64,000 nt of DNA. Source: Streptomyces europaeiscabiei (GTDB taxonomy: Bacteria; Actinomycetota; Actinomycetes; Streptomycetales; Streptomycetaceae). The stretch is taken from positions 930,001 through 994,000 of the forward strand of contig NZ_CP107841.1 of the NCBI RefSeq assembly GCF_036346855.1. Direction: 5' to 3'. Position numbers and translations under genes: made by a program. The notes beneath the pieces are model-generated. The model saw only the letters and a program-made list of their open reading frames with translations, did not search any database and had not been told where the DNA came from. This document shows, one piece after another, positions 23,599 to 32,259 of this stretch. The stretch's first letter is position 1, and each line of letters opens with the position of its first letter.

Positions 23599-23801
23599 GC
23601 CGGCACGACGAGTCGGGCGCGGTCACGGGCGCCCGGCTTCACCATCGTGCGGCTCACATGCGTCTTGGCGGTCAACGGGCTGACGACGAGACGGCGGGCG
23701 ATCTCGTCGGTGGTCAGTCCGATGCCGACAAGGGCCATCACCTCCCGCTCCCACATCGGGGGGCCGCCCGCCTCCGCGCCCTGTTCCGCCATGCCTGCCA
23801 C
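23583..23801 (-). pseudogene. LuxR-type response regulator, C-terminal HTH remnant
   Basis: The minus strand encodes EREVMALVGIGLTTDEIARR then LVVSPLTAKTHVSRTMVKPGARDRARLVVPAYESGLVRPGW, a clear NarL/FixJ helix-turn-helix domain. The receiver domain with the phosphorylated Asp is missing: upstream bases give no such sequence. The usual 'LT-x-RE-REV' start is altered to GGPPMWEREVM. The fragment cannot work as a two-component regulator, and no histidine kinase is nearby. It therefore reads as a truncated gene lying between the small membrane protein and the TetR gene. Confidence 0.75.
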
Positions 23802-23891
23802 GCCAGACGCCGCCCACCGGGCACGACGTCACCCGAGCGAGGTGATCACGTGTACTCCCGGCGAAGTACGCCCTGCCCGTCCCGGGGAACG

Positions 23892-24605
23892 TCAGCGCTC
23901 CGCCGCCCCGGACTGCGGGAACACCAGACCGACATGGTGGGCGAGCTGGCCCGCCGCGTGCCGGAAGAACACATCCCGGTCCTCGACCACCCGGTTGAAC
24001 TGCCCGAACACCTCGAAGCTGATCAGCCCGAACAGCTGCGCCCACGCGCCGACCAGCACCGTGATCACCTCCGGCGGGAGGTCGGGCGCGAACTCCTCGG
24101 CGATCCGCCGCGCCTCGGGTCGGAGCTCGGCGGGCAGCTTCCACTGGGCCACACCCTTCGCCTGATAGGCGTCGCGCACGATCCGGATCAGCACCTGCCC
24201 GCCCCGGGCCGCGGCCGGCAGGGTCGTGGCGGGCGCGCTGTACCCGGGCACGGGCGAACCGTAGATCAACGCGTACTCGTGCGGTCGCGCCAACGCCCAC
24301 TCCCGCACCCCTTCGCACACCGCGACCCACTGCCCCGCCGGGCTCTCCCCGACGGCCTTCGCGTGCGCGGCCTCGGTGGCCTCGCCCAGGGAGTCGTAGG
24401 CGTCGATGATCAGCGCGGTCAGCAGCTCGTCGCGGCTCGGGAAATAGCGGTACAGCGCGGAGGAGACCATGCCGAGCTCGCGCGCCACTGCTCGCAGCGA
24501 CAGCTTGGCGGCGCCCTCGGCGGCGAGCTGTCTGCGCGCCTCGTCCTTGATGGCTGCGGTGACCTCGATCCGGGCGCGGGCGCGGGCTCCTCGTGCTGTG
24601 CTCAT
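23892..24605 (-). CDS. TetR/AcrR-family transcriptional regulator
   Basis: 237 residues from the ATG at 24605. The N-terminal helix-turn-helix has AKLSLRAVARELGMVSSALYRYFPSRDELLTALI. The C-terminal domain (WVAVCEGVREWALARPHEYALIYGSPVPGYSAP) is of the WHG/TetR_C type common in Streptomyces. It probably represses itself and the divergent F420-type oxidoreductase gene through the GAGCA/TGCTC palindromes in the intergenic region. The ligand is unknown. Confidence 0.9.
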   Translation of the reverse strand: MSTARGARARARIEVTAAIKDEARRQLAAEGAAKLSLRAVARELGMVSSALYRYFPSRDELLTALIIDAYDSLGEATEAAHAKAVGESPAGQWVAVCEGVREWALARPHEYALIYGSPVPGYSAPATTLPAAARGGQVLIRIVRDAYQAKGVAQWKLPAELRPEARRIAEEFAPDLPPEVITVLVGAWAQLFGLISFEVFGQFNRVVEDRDVFFRHAAGQLAHHVGLVFPQSGAAER

Positions 24606-24705
24606 GTGCAGCAGTGTGCCATAGAGGCAGAGCACTGCACACGTTTCGGAGCAGCGATCTCAGATGGGAGCACCGTCCTCGAATTAGAGCGCCGGTTACA
24701 AATGT

Positions 24706-24771
24706 GAGCACTGCTCTTGCTTTGGAGCGTCAGTCTCGTACACACTGCTCTCAAGCGAGAGCAGTGCTCTC
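24706..24771. promoter_or_regulatory. Cluster of TetR-type palindromic operators
   Basis: CACTGCTCTC and GAGAGCAGTG (24743-24766) form a perfect 10-bp inverted repeat with a 4-base centre. GAGAGCA-G-TGCTCTC at 24757-24771 overlaps it and is a second perfect palindrome. GAGCACTGCTC at 24706-24716 is a third, shorter relative, and further half sites (AGAGCACTGC at 24629) lie near the TetR start. Overlap of two sites suggests cooperative or alternate binding. Confidence 0.7.
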
Positions 24772-24834
24772 GGAAGAGTTCGCCCCGCCTCTGAACCCCA
24801 CGGCGAGCCGCTCCACCACTACGGGAGGACCCCC

Positions 24835-25287
24835 ATGTCGTCGTCGCCCCACTACATCAAGGCCAACCCCTTCGACCGGGCGCTCAACGGCTTCATCGGC
24901 TGGCTCGCCCGCCGCGGCGTCAGTCTCCTCGGCACGGCCGAACTCTCGGTGCGCGGCCGCAAGAGCGGCGAGTGGCGTCGGCTGCCGGTCAACCCGTTGC
25001 CGTACGAAGGCGGCCCCTACCTCGTCTCGGCGCGCGGCCACTCCGAGTGGGTGCGCAACATGCGGGCGGCGGGCGGCGGGCGGCTCCAGGTCGGCCGCCG
25101 GGTGCAGGAGTTCACGGCGGTCGAGCTGTCCGACGAGGAGAAGCCCGTCGTCCTGCGCACCTACCTCAAGAAGTGGGGCTGGGAGGTGGGCCGGTTCTTC
25201 GGCGACGTCAGCGCCGACTCCACCGACGAGGAGCTGCTCGCCGCCGCGCCCAAGCACCCCGTCTTCCGGATCACCGTCGAGCGGTGA
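24835..25287 (+). CDS. Nitroreductase-family deazaflavin (F420)-dependent oxidoreductase
   Basis: 150 residues, the Ddn-like split-barrel size. The signature VRGRKSGEWRRLPVNPLPYEGG and YLVSARGHSEWVRNMRAAGGG are where F420 phosphate and ring would bind. These enzymes reduce quinones, nitro compounds or other electrophiles with F420H2 and are typical of actinobacteria. The divergent TetR regulator and its palindromes suggest induction by a toxic ligand. ATG with GGGAGGACCCCC upstream. Confidence 0.88.
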   Translation: MSSSPHYIKANPFDRALNGFIGWLARRGVSLLGTAELSVRGRKSGEWRRLPVNPLPYEGGPYLVSARGHSEWVRNMRAAGGGRLQVGRRVQEFTAVELSDEEKPVVLRTYLKKWGWEVGRFFGDVSADSTDEELLAAAPKHPVFRITVER

Positions 25288-25369
25288 CCGGCCGGGGTGC
25301 CGGCGGCTGTACGGGGCCGGGGGCCGGCGGTTCCGGGCCCAGCCCACTCGTCGAACCGCTCCCCCGGCC

Positions 25370-26575
25370 CTACTTGTCGAACGCGGTCAGCGCGCGCTGG
25401 GCGATCGGGTGGCTGCGGACGATCTCGCCCAGGGAGGTCGACCCGCGCGTGATGTCGACGAAGGCCCGCCAGGCGGGCCGGAACCCGGTGAGCGCCGCGT
25501 GGAAGAGCCCCGGCCGCCGCTCGAAGGCGACCAGCAGCCGCTTGCCGACGCTCATCTCGACGCCGAGCCCCGCCTTCACGGCGAACGCGTAGTTGAGGGC
25601 CTGGCGGCGGGTGTCCACCGCGTCGTGCGCCTCGGCGATCCGAACCGCCCACTCCCCTGCGAGACGCCCCGACCGCAGCGCGAAGGAGATACCCTCCCGC
25701 GTCCACGGCTCCAGCAGCCCCGCCGCGTCCCCGCAGACCAGCACCCGCCCCCGGGAGAGCGGCGAGTCGTCGGCACGGCAACGCGTCAAGTGCCCGGAGG
25801 AGACGCTCGGTTCGAAGCCGGCGAGGCCGAGCCGCCCGATGAAGTCCTCCAGGTACCGCTTGGTGGCGGCGCCCTCACCGCGCGCGGAGATCACGCCGAC
25901 GGTCAGGGTGTCGCCCTTGGGGAAGACCCACCCGTAACTGCCGGGCATCGGGCCCCAGTCGATGAGGACACGCCCCTTCCAGTCCTCGGCGACGGTCTCC
26001 GGAACGGGGATCTCCGCCTCCAGGCCGAGGTCGACCTGTTCGAGCTTCACCCCGACATGTGCCCCTATGCGGCTGGCGCTGCCGTCCGCCCCGACGACGG
26101 CCCGCGCGAGCAGTGTCTCGCCGCCCTGCAGGACGACGGCGACCGTCCGCCGGTCCGGCACGGCCGAGCCGTGCTGCTCGACCCGGGTGACCGTGACCCC
26201 CGTACGCAGTTCGGCGCCCGCCTTCTGGGCGTGCTCGACGAGCTGCTGGTCGAACTCGGGCCGGTTGATCAGGCCGAACAGCATCTGCTTGGACTTGCGC
26301 GTCCGGGCGTAACGGCCGTCGAGGGAGAAGGTGACCGCATGCACCCGGTCCTTGAGGGGCAGTTCGAAGCCGGGCGGCAGCGAGTCGCGCGAGGGGCCGA
26401 TGATGCCACCGCCGCACGTCTTGTACCGCGGCAGTTCCGCCTTCTCCAGCATCAGGACGCTGCGTCCCGCGACCGCCGCCGCGTAGGCGGCCGAAGCCCC
26501 TGCGGGGCCCGCGCCCACCACGACGACGTCCCACACCCGCTGTACGTCGTCCGCCGAAGAGTTCTCGCTGCTCAC
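25370..26575 (-). CDS. Geranylgeranyl reductase family FAD-dependent oxidoreductase
   Basis: 401 residues starting GTG at 26575. The FAD-binding GxGxxG lies in DVVVVGAGPAGASAAYAAA, followed by LEKAELPRYKTCGGG, the PxYKxCGG motif of geranylgeranyl reductases. VVGADGSASRIGAHVG and VLVCGDAAGLLEPWTREGI complete the fold. Such enzymes saturate isoprenoid double bonds in lipids, menaquinone or chlorophyll. In Streptomyces this type is usually linked with menaquinone side-chain reduction. No prenyl-synthesis gene is adjacent here, so the substrate remains open. Confidence 0.88.
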   Translation of the reverse strand: MSSENSSADDVQRVWDVVVVGAGPAGASAAYAAAVAGRSVLMLEKAELPRYKTCGGGIIGPSRDSLPPGFELPLKDRVHAVTFSLDGRYARTRKSKQMLFGLINRPEFDQQLVEHAQKAGAELRTGVTVTRVEQHGSAVPDRRTVAVVLQGGETLLARAVVGADGSASRIGAHVGVKLEQVDLGLEAEIPVPETVAEDWKGRVLIDWGPMPGSYGWVFPKGDTLTVGVISARGEGAATKRYLEDFIGRLGLAGFEPSVSSGHLTRCRADDSPLSRGRVLVCGDAAGLLEPWTREGISFALRSGRLAGEWAVRIAEAHDAVDTRRQALNYAFAVKAGLGVEMSVGKRLLVAFERRPGLFHAALTGFRPAWRAFVDITRGSTSLGEIVRSHPIAQRALTAFDK

Positions 26576-26757
26576 GATGGTCTACTGCTCCCGATCCAGC
26601 CGCCTGCCGCACCTGTCCCACGCATCCTACGGCGGGTGACGCCGAGGACCGCTGTGGGAGGATCGGCAGCGCGTGCGCCCTACACCGACACTCCGGGTAA
26701 GCGCGTCCGCAGCCGCATACCCACAAGGACAACGTCGCACCCACGAGGAGCGTGCCC

Positions 26758-28113
26758 ATGCCGTCGAACCCGGTCGCCGAGACCGTCGCCTCCCTGATTC
26801 CCCGGGCGAAGGAGGAGCTCACCGAACTGGTGGCCTTCAAGTCGGTGGCGGACTTCGACCAGTACCCGAGGAGCGAGAGCGAGGGCGCCGCGCGCTGGGT
26901 CGCCGACGCGCTGCGCGCCGAGGGCTTCCAGGACGTGGCCCTGCTCGACACCCCCGACGGCACCCAGTCCGTGTACGGCTACCTCCCGGGGCCCGAGGGC
27001 GCGAAGACCGTCCTGCTCTACGCGCACTACGACGTGCAGCCGCCGCTGGACGAGGCCGCCTGGGTGTCGCCGCCGTTCGAGCTGACCGAGCGCGACGGCC
27101 GCTGGTACGGGCGCGGCGCCGCCGACTGCAAGGGCGGCGTGCTCATGCACCTGCTGGCGCTGCGGGCCCTGAAGGCGAACGGCGGGGTGCCCGTCCACAT
27201 CAAGGTGATCGCCGAGGGCTCCGAGGAGATGGGCACGGGCGGCCTCCAGCAGTACGCCGAGGCGCACCCGGAGCTGCTCGCCGCCGACACCGTCGTCATC
27301 GGCGACGCGGGCAACTTCCGCGCCGGCCTGCCGACGGTCACCGCCTCCCTGCGCGGCATGATCCTCATGCGCGTGCGGATCGACGCACTCCAAGGCAACC
27401 TGCACTCGGGCCAGTTCGGCGGCGCGGCCCCCGACGCGCTGGCCGCGCTGATCCGCGTCCTCGACTCGCTGCGCGCCGCGGACGGCACGACGACCGTCGA
27501 CGGACTCGCGAGCGACGGGACGTGGGACGGCCTGCAGTACGCCGACGCGCAGTTCCGCAAGGATGCCAAGGTGCTGGACGGCGTGGAGCTGGTCGGCGCG
27601 GACACGGTCGCCGACCGCATCTGGGCGCGCCCGGCCGCCACCGTGCTCGGCATCGACGCCCCGCCCGTGGTCGGCGCGACCCCCTCGATCCAGGCGAGCG
27701 CCCGCGCCCTGATCGGCCTGCGCGTCCCGCCGGGCGTCGATGTCGGGCACGCGGCCAAGCTGCTCGAAGCACACCTGGTGGCGCACACTCCGTGGGGTGC
27801 CCGGGTGAGCTGCGAACTGATCGGCCGCGGCCAGGCGTTCCGCGCCGACACCACCAGCCCGGCGTACGAGGCGATGGCCTCGGCCATGGCCGTCGCCTAC
27901 CCGGGCCAGGAGATGAGTTACGCGGGCCACGGCGGCTCCATCCCGCTCTGCAACGCCCTCGCCGCCCTCTACCCGGACGCCGAGATCCTTCTCATCGGCC
28001 TCAGCGAACCCGAGGCCCAGATCCACGCGGTGAGCGAGAGCGTGTCCCCGGAGGAACTGGAGCGCATGTCGGTGACGGAGGCCCTGTTCCTGCGCAACTA
28101 CGCGGCGAACTGA
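26758..28113 (+). CDS. M20-family dipeptidase
   Basis: 451 residues, usual for M20 metallopeptidases that hydrolyse dipeptides with two zinc ions. Metal ligands: YAHYDVQPP (His), RGAADCKGG (bridging Asp), EGSEEMGTGG (catalytic Glu and ligand Glu), and GHGGSIPLCNAL near the end. The dimerisation domain lies between (about 190-320). ATG at 26758 is preferred to a GTG two codons earlier because ACGAGGAG is then seven bases away. Cytoplasmic, no signal peptide. A terminator-like hairpin follows. Confidence 0.92.
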   Translation: MPSNPVAETVASLIPRAKEELTELVAFKSVADFDQYPRSESEGAARWVADALRAEGFQDVALLDTPDGTQSVYGYLPGPEGAKTVLLYAHYDVQPPLDEAAWVSPPFELTERDGRWYGRGAADCKGGVLMHLLALRALKANGGVPVHIKVIAEGSEEMGTGGLQQYAEAHPELLAADTVVIGDAGNFRAGLPTVTASLRGMILMRVRIDALQGNLHSGQFGGAAPDALAALIRVLDSLRAADGTTTVDGLASDGTWDGLQYADAQFRKDAKVLDGVELVGADTVADRIWARPAATVLGIDAPPVVGATPSIQASARALIGLRVPPGVDVGHAAKLLEAHLVAHTPWGARVSCELIGRGQAFRADTTSPAYEAMASAMAVAYPGQEMSYAGHGGSIPLCNALAALYPDAEILLIGLSEPEAQIHAVSESVSPEELERMSVTEALFLRNYAAN

Positions 28114-28139
28114 GCGCGTCGGTCAAAGCGGTGCGGTGT

Positions 28140-28162
28140 CCCGCGCCCCCTCAGGGCGCGGG
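28140..28162 (+). terminator. Terminator-like hairpin within a Streptomyces intergenic repeat
   Basis: CCCGCGCCC (28140-28148) pairs perfectly with GGGCGCGGG (28154-28162) over a 5-base loop. It is followed by AACCGCGCGACCAGCC and a GCAGCCGCCC run, resembling the widespread Streptomyces intergenic repeat (GCGCGGGGAACTGCGCGACC type). It sits 26 bases after the dipeptidase stop. Confidence 0.65.
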
Positions 28163-28239
28163 AACCGCGCGACCAGCCACGGACGACCCGCAGCCGCCCC
28201 ACGGCCTCCCCGGGACGACGGTGTGGCGAACCGGAACCG

Positions 28240-29277
28240 TCACACCGGCACCCCCGCCTCCAAGTACAGAGCAGCGCCCCGCTCCCGCGCCCGCAGAGCC
28301 CACCGCAGCCGCTCGAACCGCACCGGCGGCAGCAGATCGGCGGCCTCCTCCTCGGTCACGAACCGCCAGTCACGCAACTCGGGCCCGGGCAGCACGGGCC
28401 GCTGCGCCCCGCTGACGTCGAGTCGGCCCCCGTCGAAGAGCAGGCGCAGTCCGCCGTACCGGGGCGGCGCGGGCGCCTCCCAGTCCACCACCAGCAGCCG
28501 GGGCACATCGTCCAGCCGTATCCCGGTCTCCTCCTGAACCTCACGCACACCCGCCCGTGCCGGCGCCTCCCCGGCCTCCACGACCCCGCCGGGGAACTCC
28601 CAGCCGGCCTTGTAGGTCGGATCGACCAGCAGGACCCGGTCGTCCTCATCGAACAGGAGAACCCCCGCTGCGACCGTCTCGGCGGTCGGCTCGGGGGTCT
28701 GCACGATGTCGCACACGGGTACGTCGTCGGCGGCCACGGCGTCGGCGATGCACCGCGCGGTCTCGTACGGGGTGAGGGCGCTGGTGTCGACGAGATGGGC
28801 ATCGGCGGTGAGCCAGCCGCCCAGGGCGGCGCGGTACGGAGTGATGTGGTCGTACGCCCATTGACGCATCCGCATCTCACCGTCGGGGAGGTCGGGCGGT
28901 ATCTCCCGCCCGGCTATTCGCTCCCGCAGTATCGTTTCGGCCGGGGCCAGGAGCAGATGCCGTACGGGTATGCGGCGGGAGGCGAGGCCGCCGAAGATCT
29001 CGTCGCGGTACTCCTGGCGGAGCAGGGTCATGGGGACCACGAGGGTGCCGCCCAGCTCGGCCAGCAGGGCGGCGGCGGTGTCGACCACGAGCCGTCGCCA
29101 GCTCGGCAGGTCCTGGAAGTCGCCGACCTCGGCGAGGCGTTTGGCCGGCAGCATGTGTGTCAGTGTGCCGCCGATGACCTCGGGGTCGAAGAGCGTGCTG
29201 TTCGGGATCAGTTCGATCAGTTCCCGTGCGGTGGTGGTCTTCCCCGCACCGAACGCACCGTTGATCCAGACGATCAC
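28240..29277 (-). CDS. P-loop kinase-like (TmrB-type) and NUDIX hydrolase fusion
   Basis: 345 residues from a GTG at 29277 (GAGGGGGAACC upstream). Residues 1-180 form a P-loop NTPase with Walker A NGAFGAGKTTTARELIELI, like TmrB-type ATP-binding tunicamycin resistance proteins. Residues about 200-330 form a NUDIX domain with the full box GX5EX7REUXEEXGU (GVVEAGEAPARAGVREVQEE then TGI). NUDIX enzymes hydrolyse nucleoside diphosphate derivatives. Fusion may combine binding or phosphorylation with hydrolysis of a nucleotide-like compound. Single gene, convergent with the dipeptidase. Confidence 0.85.
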   Translation of the reverse strand: MIVWINGAFGAGKTTTARELIELIPNSTLFDPEVIGGTLTHMLPAKRLAEVGDFQDLPSWRRLVVDTAAALLAELGGTLVVPMTLLRQEYRDEIFGGLASRRIPVRHLLLAPAETILRERIAGREIPPDLPDGEMRMRQWAYDHITPYRAALGGWLTADAHLVDTSALTPYETARCIADAVAADDVPVCDIVQTPEPTAETVAAGVLLFDEDDRVLLVDPTYKAGWEFPGGVVEAGEAPARAGVREVQEETGIRLDDVPRLLVVDWEAPAPPRYGGLRLLFDGGRLDVSGAQRPVLPGPELRDWRFVTEEEAADLLPPVRFERLRWALRARERGAALYLEAGVPV

Positions 29278-29428
29278 GGTTCCCCCTCTTCTGTTGGCCC
29301 CCTGAGGCTTGCCCTCCACTCCGCCACGGAAACCAGCCGCTGATGAGGAGCCGAAATACGCGGGCGAGGGGAGTCTGACGGAGAATCCGCTGTCCCCCGC
29401 AGGGCTGTCAGCCTTCCTTCACAGGCTG

Positions 29429-29677
29429 TCAGCCTTTCTTGCCGCCCTTGCCCTCCTGGTCCGCATGGCCCCCCAGGGCGGCCTCGTCGACCGCGGCCAG
29501 ACTGTCGCTGGAGACCGTCTTGCCGACCTTGCCGAGGGTGCCCTCGACGTCCAGTTTGCTCAGGCCGTCCGTCTTCCCGAGCGCGTCCGCGGCGTCGAGA
29601 CCGTGCGACGGCGTGATGGCCGCGACGACGAATCCGGTGGCGAGGGAGGCGATGGCGAGCATGCTGCGCTTCTTCAT
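29429..29677 (-). CDS. Small secreted protein of unknown function
   Basis: 82 residues. MKKRSMLAIASLATGFVVAA is a Sec signal, cleaved near SHG (about 25). The mature part is a short run of heptad-like amphipathic segments (ALGKTDGLSKLDVEGTLGKV) that could form a helix, followed by a His/Gly/Lys tail (GGHADQEGKGGKKG). Comparable small secreted proteins are common in Streptomyces without known role. ATG at 29677; the longer upstream frame is GC shadow. Confidence 0.65.
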   Translation of the reverse strand: MKKRSMLAIASLATGFVVAAITPSHGLDAADALGKTDGLSKLDVEGTLGKVGKTVSSDSLAAVDEAALGGHADQEGKGGKKG

Positions 29678-30006
29678 GCCCCGCTCAACTGCGGAACGCC
29701 CCGAGGGGTCACGGCCGGTTGCCGGCGTTTCGCCCCGGCCTCCTCTCGCCATGCGATGAACGCCCGGCACGCCCGCGGGGCCGGACGCGGCCGCGACCAC
29801 CCGGACGGACGCCGCACCGCACGGGGCGGAGAGCAGCACGAACACGGCAGACCGCCCGGACGCCACCACCTCACACACGCCGCACAGGACGACGCGGGAC
29901 CGCGCCCCAGCCTCCGGACGGGCAGCGCCCGCTTCCCGCAACCGGCCACCCGGCACCGCGGTGAGCGCATCCGCCCCACCCGTCACAGCCCCGAGGTCAC
30001 CCCTGC
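29678..30006. other. Intergenic region with no visible gene
   Basis: About 330 bases between the small secreted protein and the ROK kinase gene, both on the minus strand. It is GC-rich, with Arg/Pro-rich frames that lack starts and ribosome sites. It must hold the promoter for the small secreted protein and the end of the kinase transcript, but no clear hairpin or box is seen. Confidence 0.45.
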
Positions 30007-30954
30007 TCAGGCCGCCCGCGTGCTCGGCCGGCCCGCCAGCGCCGCCGCGGCGGCGCCCACCAGGCCCGCGTCCGTGCCCATCACGGCGGGGGCGATGGTG
30101 AGGTGCTGGACGAAGGACAGGGTGGCGTAGTCCTTGAGGGCGGTGCGCAGGGGGGCGAAGAGAACGTCGCCGGCGTTCGCGACGCCGCCGCCGATGACGG
30201 CGATGTCGATCTCGACGAGGGTGGCGGTGGCGGCGATACCGGCGGCGAGGGCCTGGGCGGCGCGTTCGAAGGCGGCCACGGCGATCGGGTCACCGGCCTT
30301 CGCGGCGGCGGCGACCGCCGCGGCCGAGGTGTCCCCGTCGGGGCCGGGCCGCCAGCCGCTCTCCAGGGCGCGTCGGGCGATGTTGGGGCCGCTCGCGATG
30401 CGCTCGACACAGCCGCGGGCGCCGCACGGGCAGGCGTCGCCGTCGAGGTCGACGATGATGTGACCGATGTGGCCGGCGTTCCCGGTGGGGCCCGCGTGCA
30501 GTTTTCCGCCGAGGACGAGACCGCCGCCGACGCCGGTCGAGACGACCATGCACAGCGCGTTGTCGTGGCCGCGCGCGGCGCCCTGCCAGTGCTCGGCGGC
30601 CGTGATGGCCACACCGTCGCCGATCAGCTCGACCGGCAGCCCACCGGTCACCGCCCGGACCCGCTCGACGAGGGGGAAGCCGCGCCAGCCGGGCACGTTC
30701 ACCGGGCTCACCGTGCCGGCCGAGGCGTCCACCGGGCCAGCGCTGCCGATCCCGACGGCCGTGGCCCTGCCCCACAGCGGGTCGGCGGTCAGCTCGCCGA
30801 GCACCCCTTCCACGGCCCGCATGACGGTGTCGCCGTCCTCCTGCGCGGGCGTCGGGCGCTGCGCGCGCACCAGGATCCGGCCGTGGTCGTCCACCAGCGC
30901 CCCGGCGATCTTGGTGCCGCCGATGTCGAGCGCGGCCACGAGGTCGGTCTGCAT
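30007..30954 (-). CDS. ROK-family sugar kinase (glucokinase-like)
   Basis: 315 residues. Starts with the phosphate loop VAALDIGGTKIAGALVDDHG. Further ROK features: VGIGSAGPVDASAGTVSPVN, VVSTGVGGGLVLGGKLHAG, NAGHIGHIIVDLDG with the catalytic-region His, and the zinc site CPCGARGCVERIASGPN. Lacking a DNA-binding domain, it is an ATP-dependent hexose kinase, cytoplasmic. ATG at 30954 with GGGAG ten bases upstream. A divergent LacI regulator with a perfect palindrome between them probably controls it. Confidence 0.9.
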   Translation of the reverse strand: MQTDLVAALDIGGTKIAGALVDDHGRILVRAQRPTPAQEDGDTVMRAVEGVLGELTADPLWGRATAVGIGSAGPVDASAGTVSPVNVPGWRGFPLVERVRAVTGGLPVELIGDGVAITAAEHWQGAARGHDNALCMVVSTGVGGGLVLGGKLHAGPTGNAGHIGHIIVDLDGDACPCGARGCVERIASGPNIARRALESGWRPGPDGDTSAAAVAAAAKAGDPIAVAAFERAAQALAAGIAATATLVEIDIAVIGGGVANAGDVLFAPLRTALKDYATLSFVQHLTIAPAVMGTDAGLVGAAAAALAGRPSTRAA

Positions 30955-31098
30955 CAGTGTCAGTTCTCCCGCTGCGAGTCTCCTACCGGGCGCCCGAACA
31001 GAGCGGCGCCCGGATCTCCGGCCGGAAACTGGCAGCACGACGCTCGCCTGGTGGGGGGCGCCGGCCAGAGAATGCGATAGACAGTCTCCCCCGGCCGT

Positions 31099-31110
31099 GA
31101 CAACGTTGTC
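31099..31110. promoter_or_regulatory. LacI-family operator palindrome
   Basis: GACAACGTTGTC is a perfect 12-bp palindrome with the central CG typical of LacI-family operators. It lies between the divergent ROK kinase and LacI regulator genes, so it is the likely site through which the regulator controls both. Confidence 0.7.
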
Positions 31111-31206
31111 CAGGCTCTATGCTCGACGCCACATCCTCAACAGCCACACAATTCCGACACGGCACCACCGACCACGCCCGTGGACGACAGGACAGGACAG
31201 CGCATA

Positions 31207-32256
31207 GTGCCCGAGACCGCAGGCGGCATCGCCCGCCGCCCCGAGAGCCGCTACGGAAACCGTCCCACGATGAAGGACGTCGCGGCCCGGGCCGGGGTGG
31301 GTCTGAAGACGGTCTCCCGGGTGGTGAACGGCGAGCCGGGCGTCACCCCGGACACCGAGCGCCGCGTCCAGGAGGCGATCGAGGCACTCGGCTTCCGGCG
31401 CAACGACAGCGCACGGGTGCTGCGCAAGGGCAGTACGGCCACGATCGGCCTGGTCCTGGAGGACCTCGCCGACCCGTTCTACGGCCCCCTCAGCCGGGCG
31501 GTGGAGGAGGTGTCCCGCGCCCACGGCTCGCTGCTGATCAACGGGTCCAGCGCGGAGGACCCGGACCGCGAGCAGGAGCTGGCGCTCGCGCTGTGCGCCC
31601 GCCGCGTCGACGGACTCGTGATCATTCCGGCCGGTGACGACCACCGGTATCTGGAGCCCGAGATCAGGGCGGGCGTGGCCACGGTGTTCGTGGACCGCCC
31701 GGCCGGGCGGATCGACGCCGACGTCGTGCTGTCGGACAGCTTCGGCGGGGCCCGCGACGGCGTCGCCCATCTCATCGCCCACGGCCACCGCCGCATCGGC
31801 TTCATCGGCGACATGCCCCGTATCCACACCGCCGCCGAGCGGCTGCGCGGCTACCGGGCGGCCATGGAGGACGCCGGCATACACGTCGAGGACGCGTGGA
31901 TGTCCCTGGGCGTCACCGATCCCGAGCGGGTCCGCAGGGCGGCCGAGGACATGCTGTCCGGTCCGTCGCCCGTCACGGCGGTCTTCGCGGGCAACAACCG
32001 GGTGACGGTGACGGTCGTGCGGGTCCTCGCCGGACACACCCGTCCGGTCGCCCTCGTCGGCTTCGACGACTTCGAGCTGGCCGATCTGCTCCGGCCGGGC
32101 ATCACCGTGGTCGCCCAGGACCCCGCCCGGCTGGGCCGCACCGCCGCCGAGCGCCTCTTCCGGCAGCTGGACGGCTCCCTCGTCGCCCCCGAGCGCATCG
32201 AGCTGCCCACCAGGCTGATCGCCCGCGGCTCGGGCGAACTCCCGCCCGCGGACTGA
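31207..32256 (+). CDS. LacI-family transcriptional regulator
   Basis: 349 residues from a GTG at 31207. The helix-turn-helix and hinge are TMKDVAARAGVGLKTVSRVVNGEPG followed by ALGFRRNDSARVLRKGSTATIGLVL. The periplasmic-binding-like effector domain has VDGLVIIPAGDDHRYL, GHRRIGFIGDMPRIHTA and VALVGFDDFELADLL. A shorter start at 31270 (ATGAAGGACGTC) is possible and would fit many LacI proteins. It is divergent from the ROK kinase and followed by a hypothetical gene after three bases. Probable repressor responding to a sugar. Confidence 0.9.
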   Translation: MPETAGGIARRPESRYGNRPTMKDVAARAGVGLKTVSRVVNGEPGVTPDTERRVQEAIEALGFRRNDSARVLRKGSTATIGLVLEDLADPFYGPLSRAVEEVSRAHGSLLINGSSAEDPDREQELALALCARRVDGLVIIPAGDDHRYLEPEIRAGVATVFVDRPAGRIDADVVLSDSFGGARDGVAHLIAHGHRRIGFIGDMPRIHTAAERLRGYRAAMEDAGIHVEDAWMSLGVTDPERVRRAAEDMLSGPSPVTAVFAGNNRVTVTVVRVLAGHTRPVALVGFDDFELADLLRPGITVVAQDPARLGRTAAERLFRQLDGSLVAPERIELPTRLIARGSGELPPAD

Positions 32257-32259
32257 GTC

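Noticed and set aside
29678..29986. Upstream extension of the small secreted protein to 185 residues
   Set aside because: The added 103 residues look like GC shadow, and the shorter start gives a proper signal peptide.
30290..30775. Overlapping Arg-rich frame within the ROK kinase gene
   Set aside because: Frame-shifted shadow of a well-supported gene.
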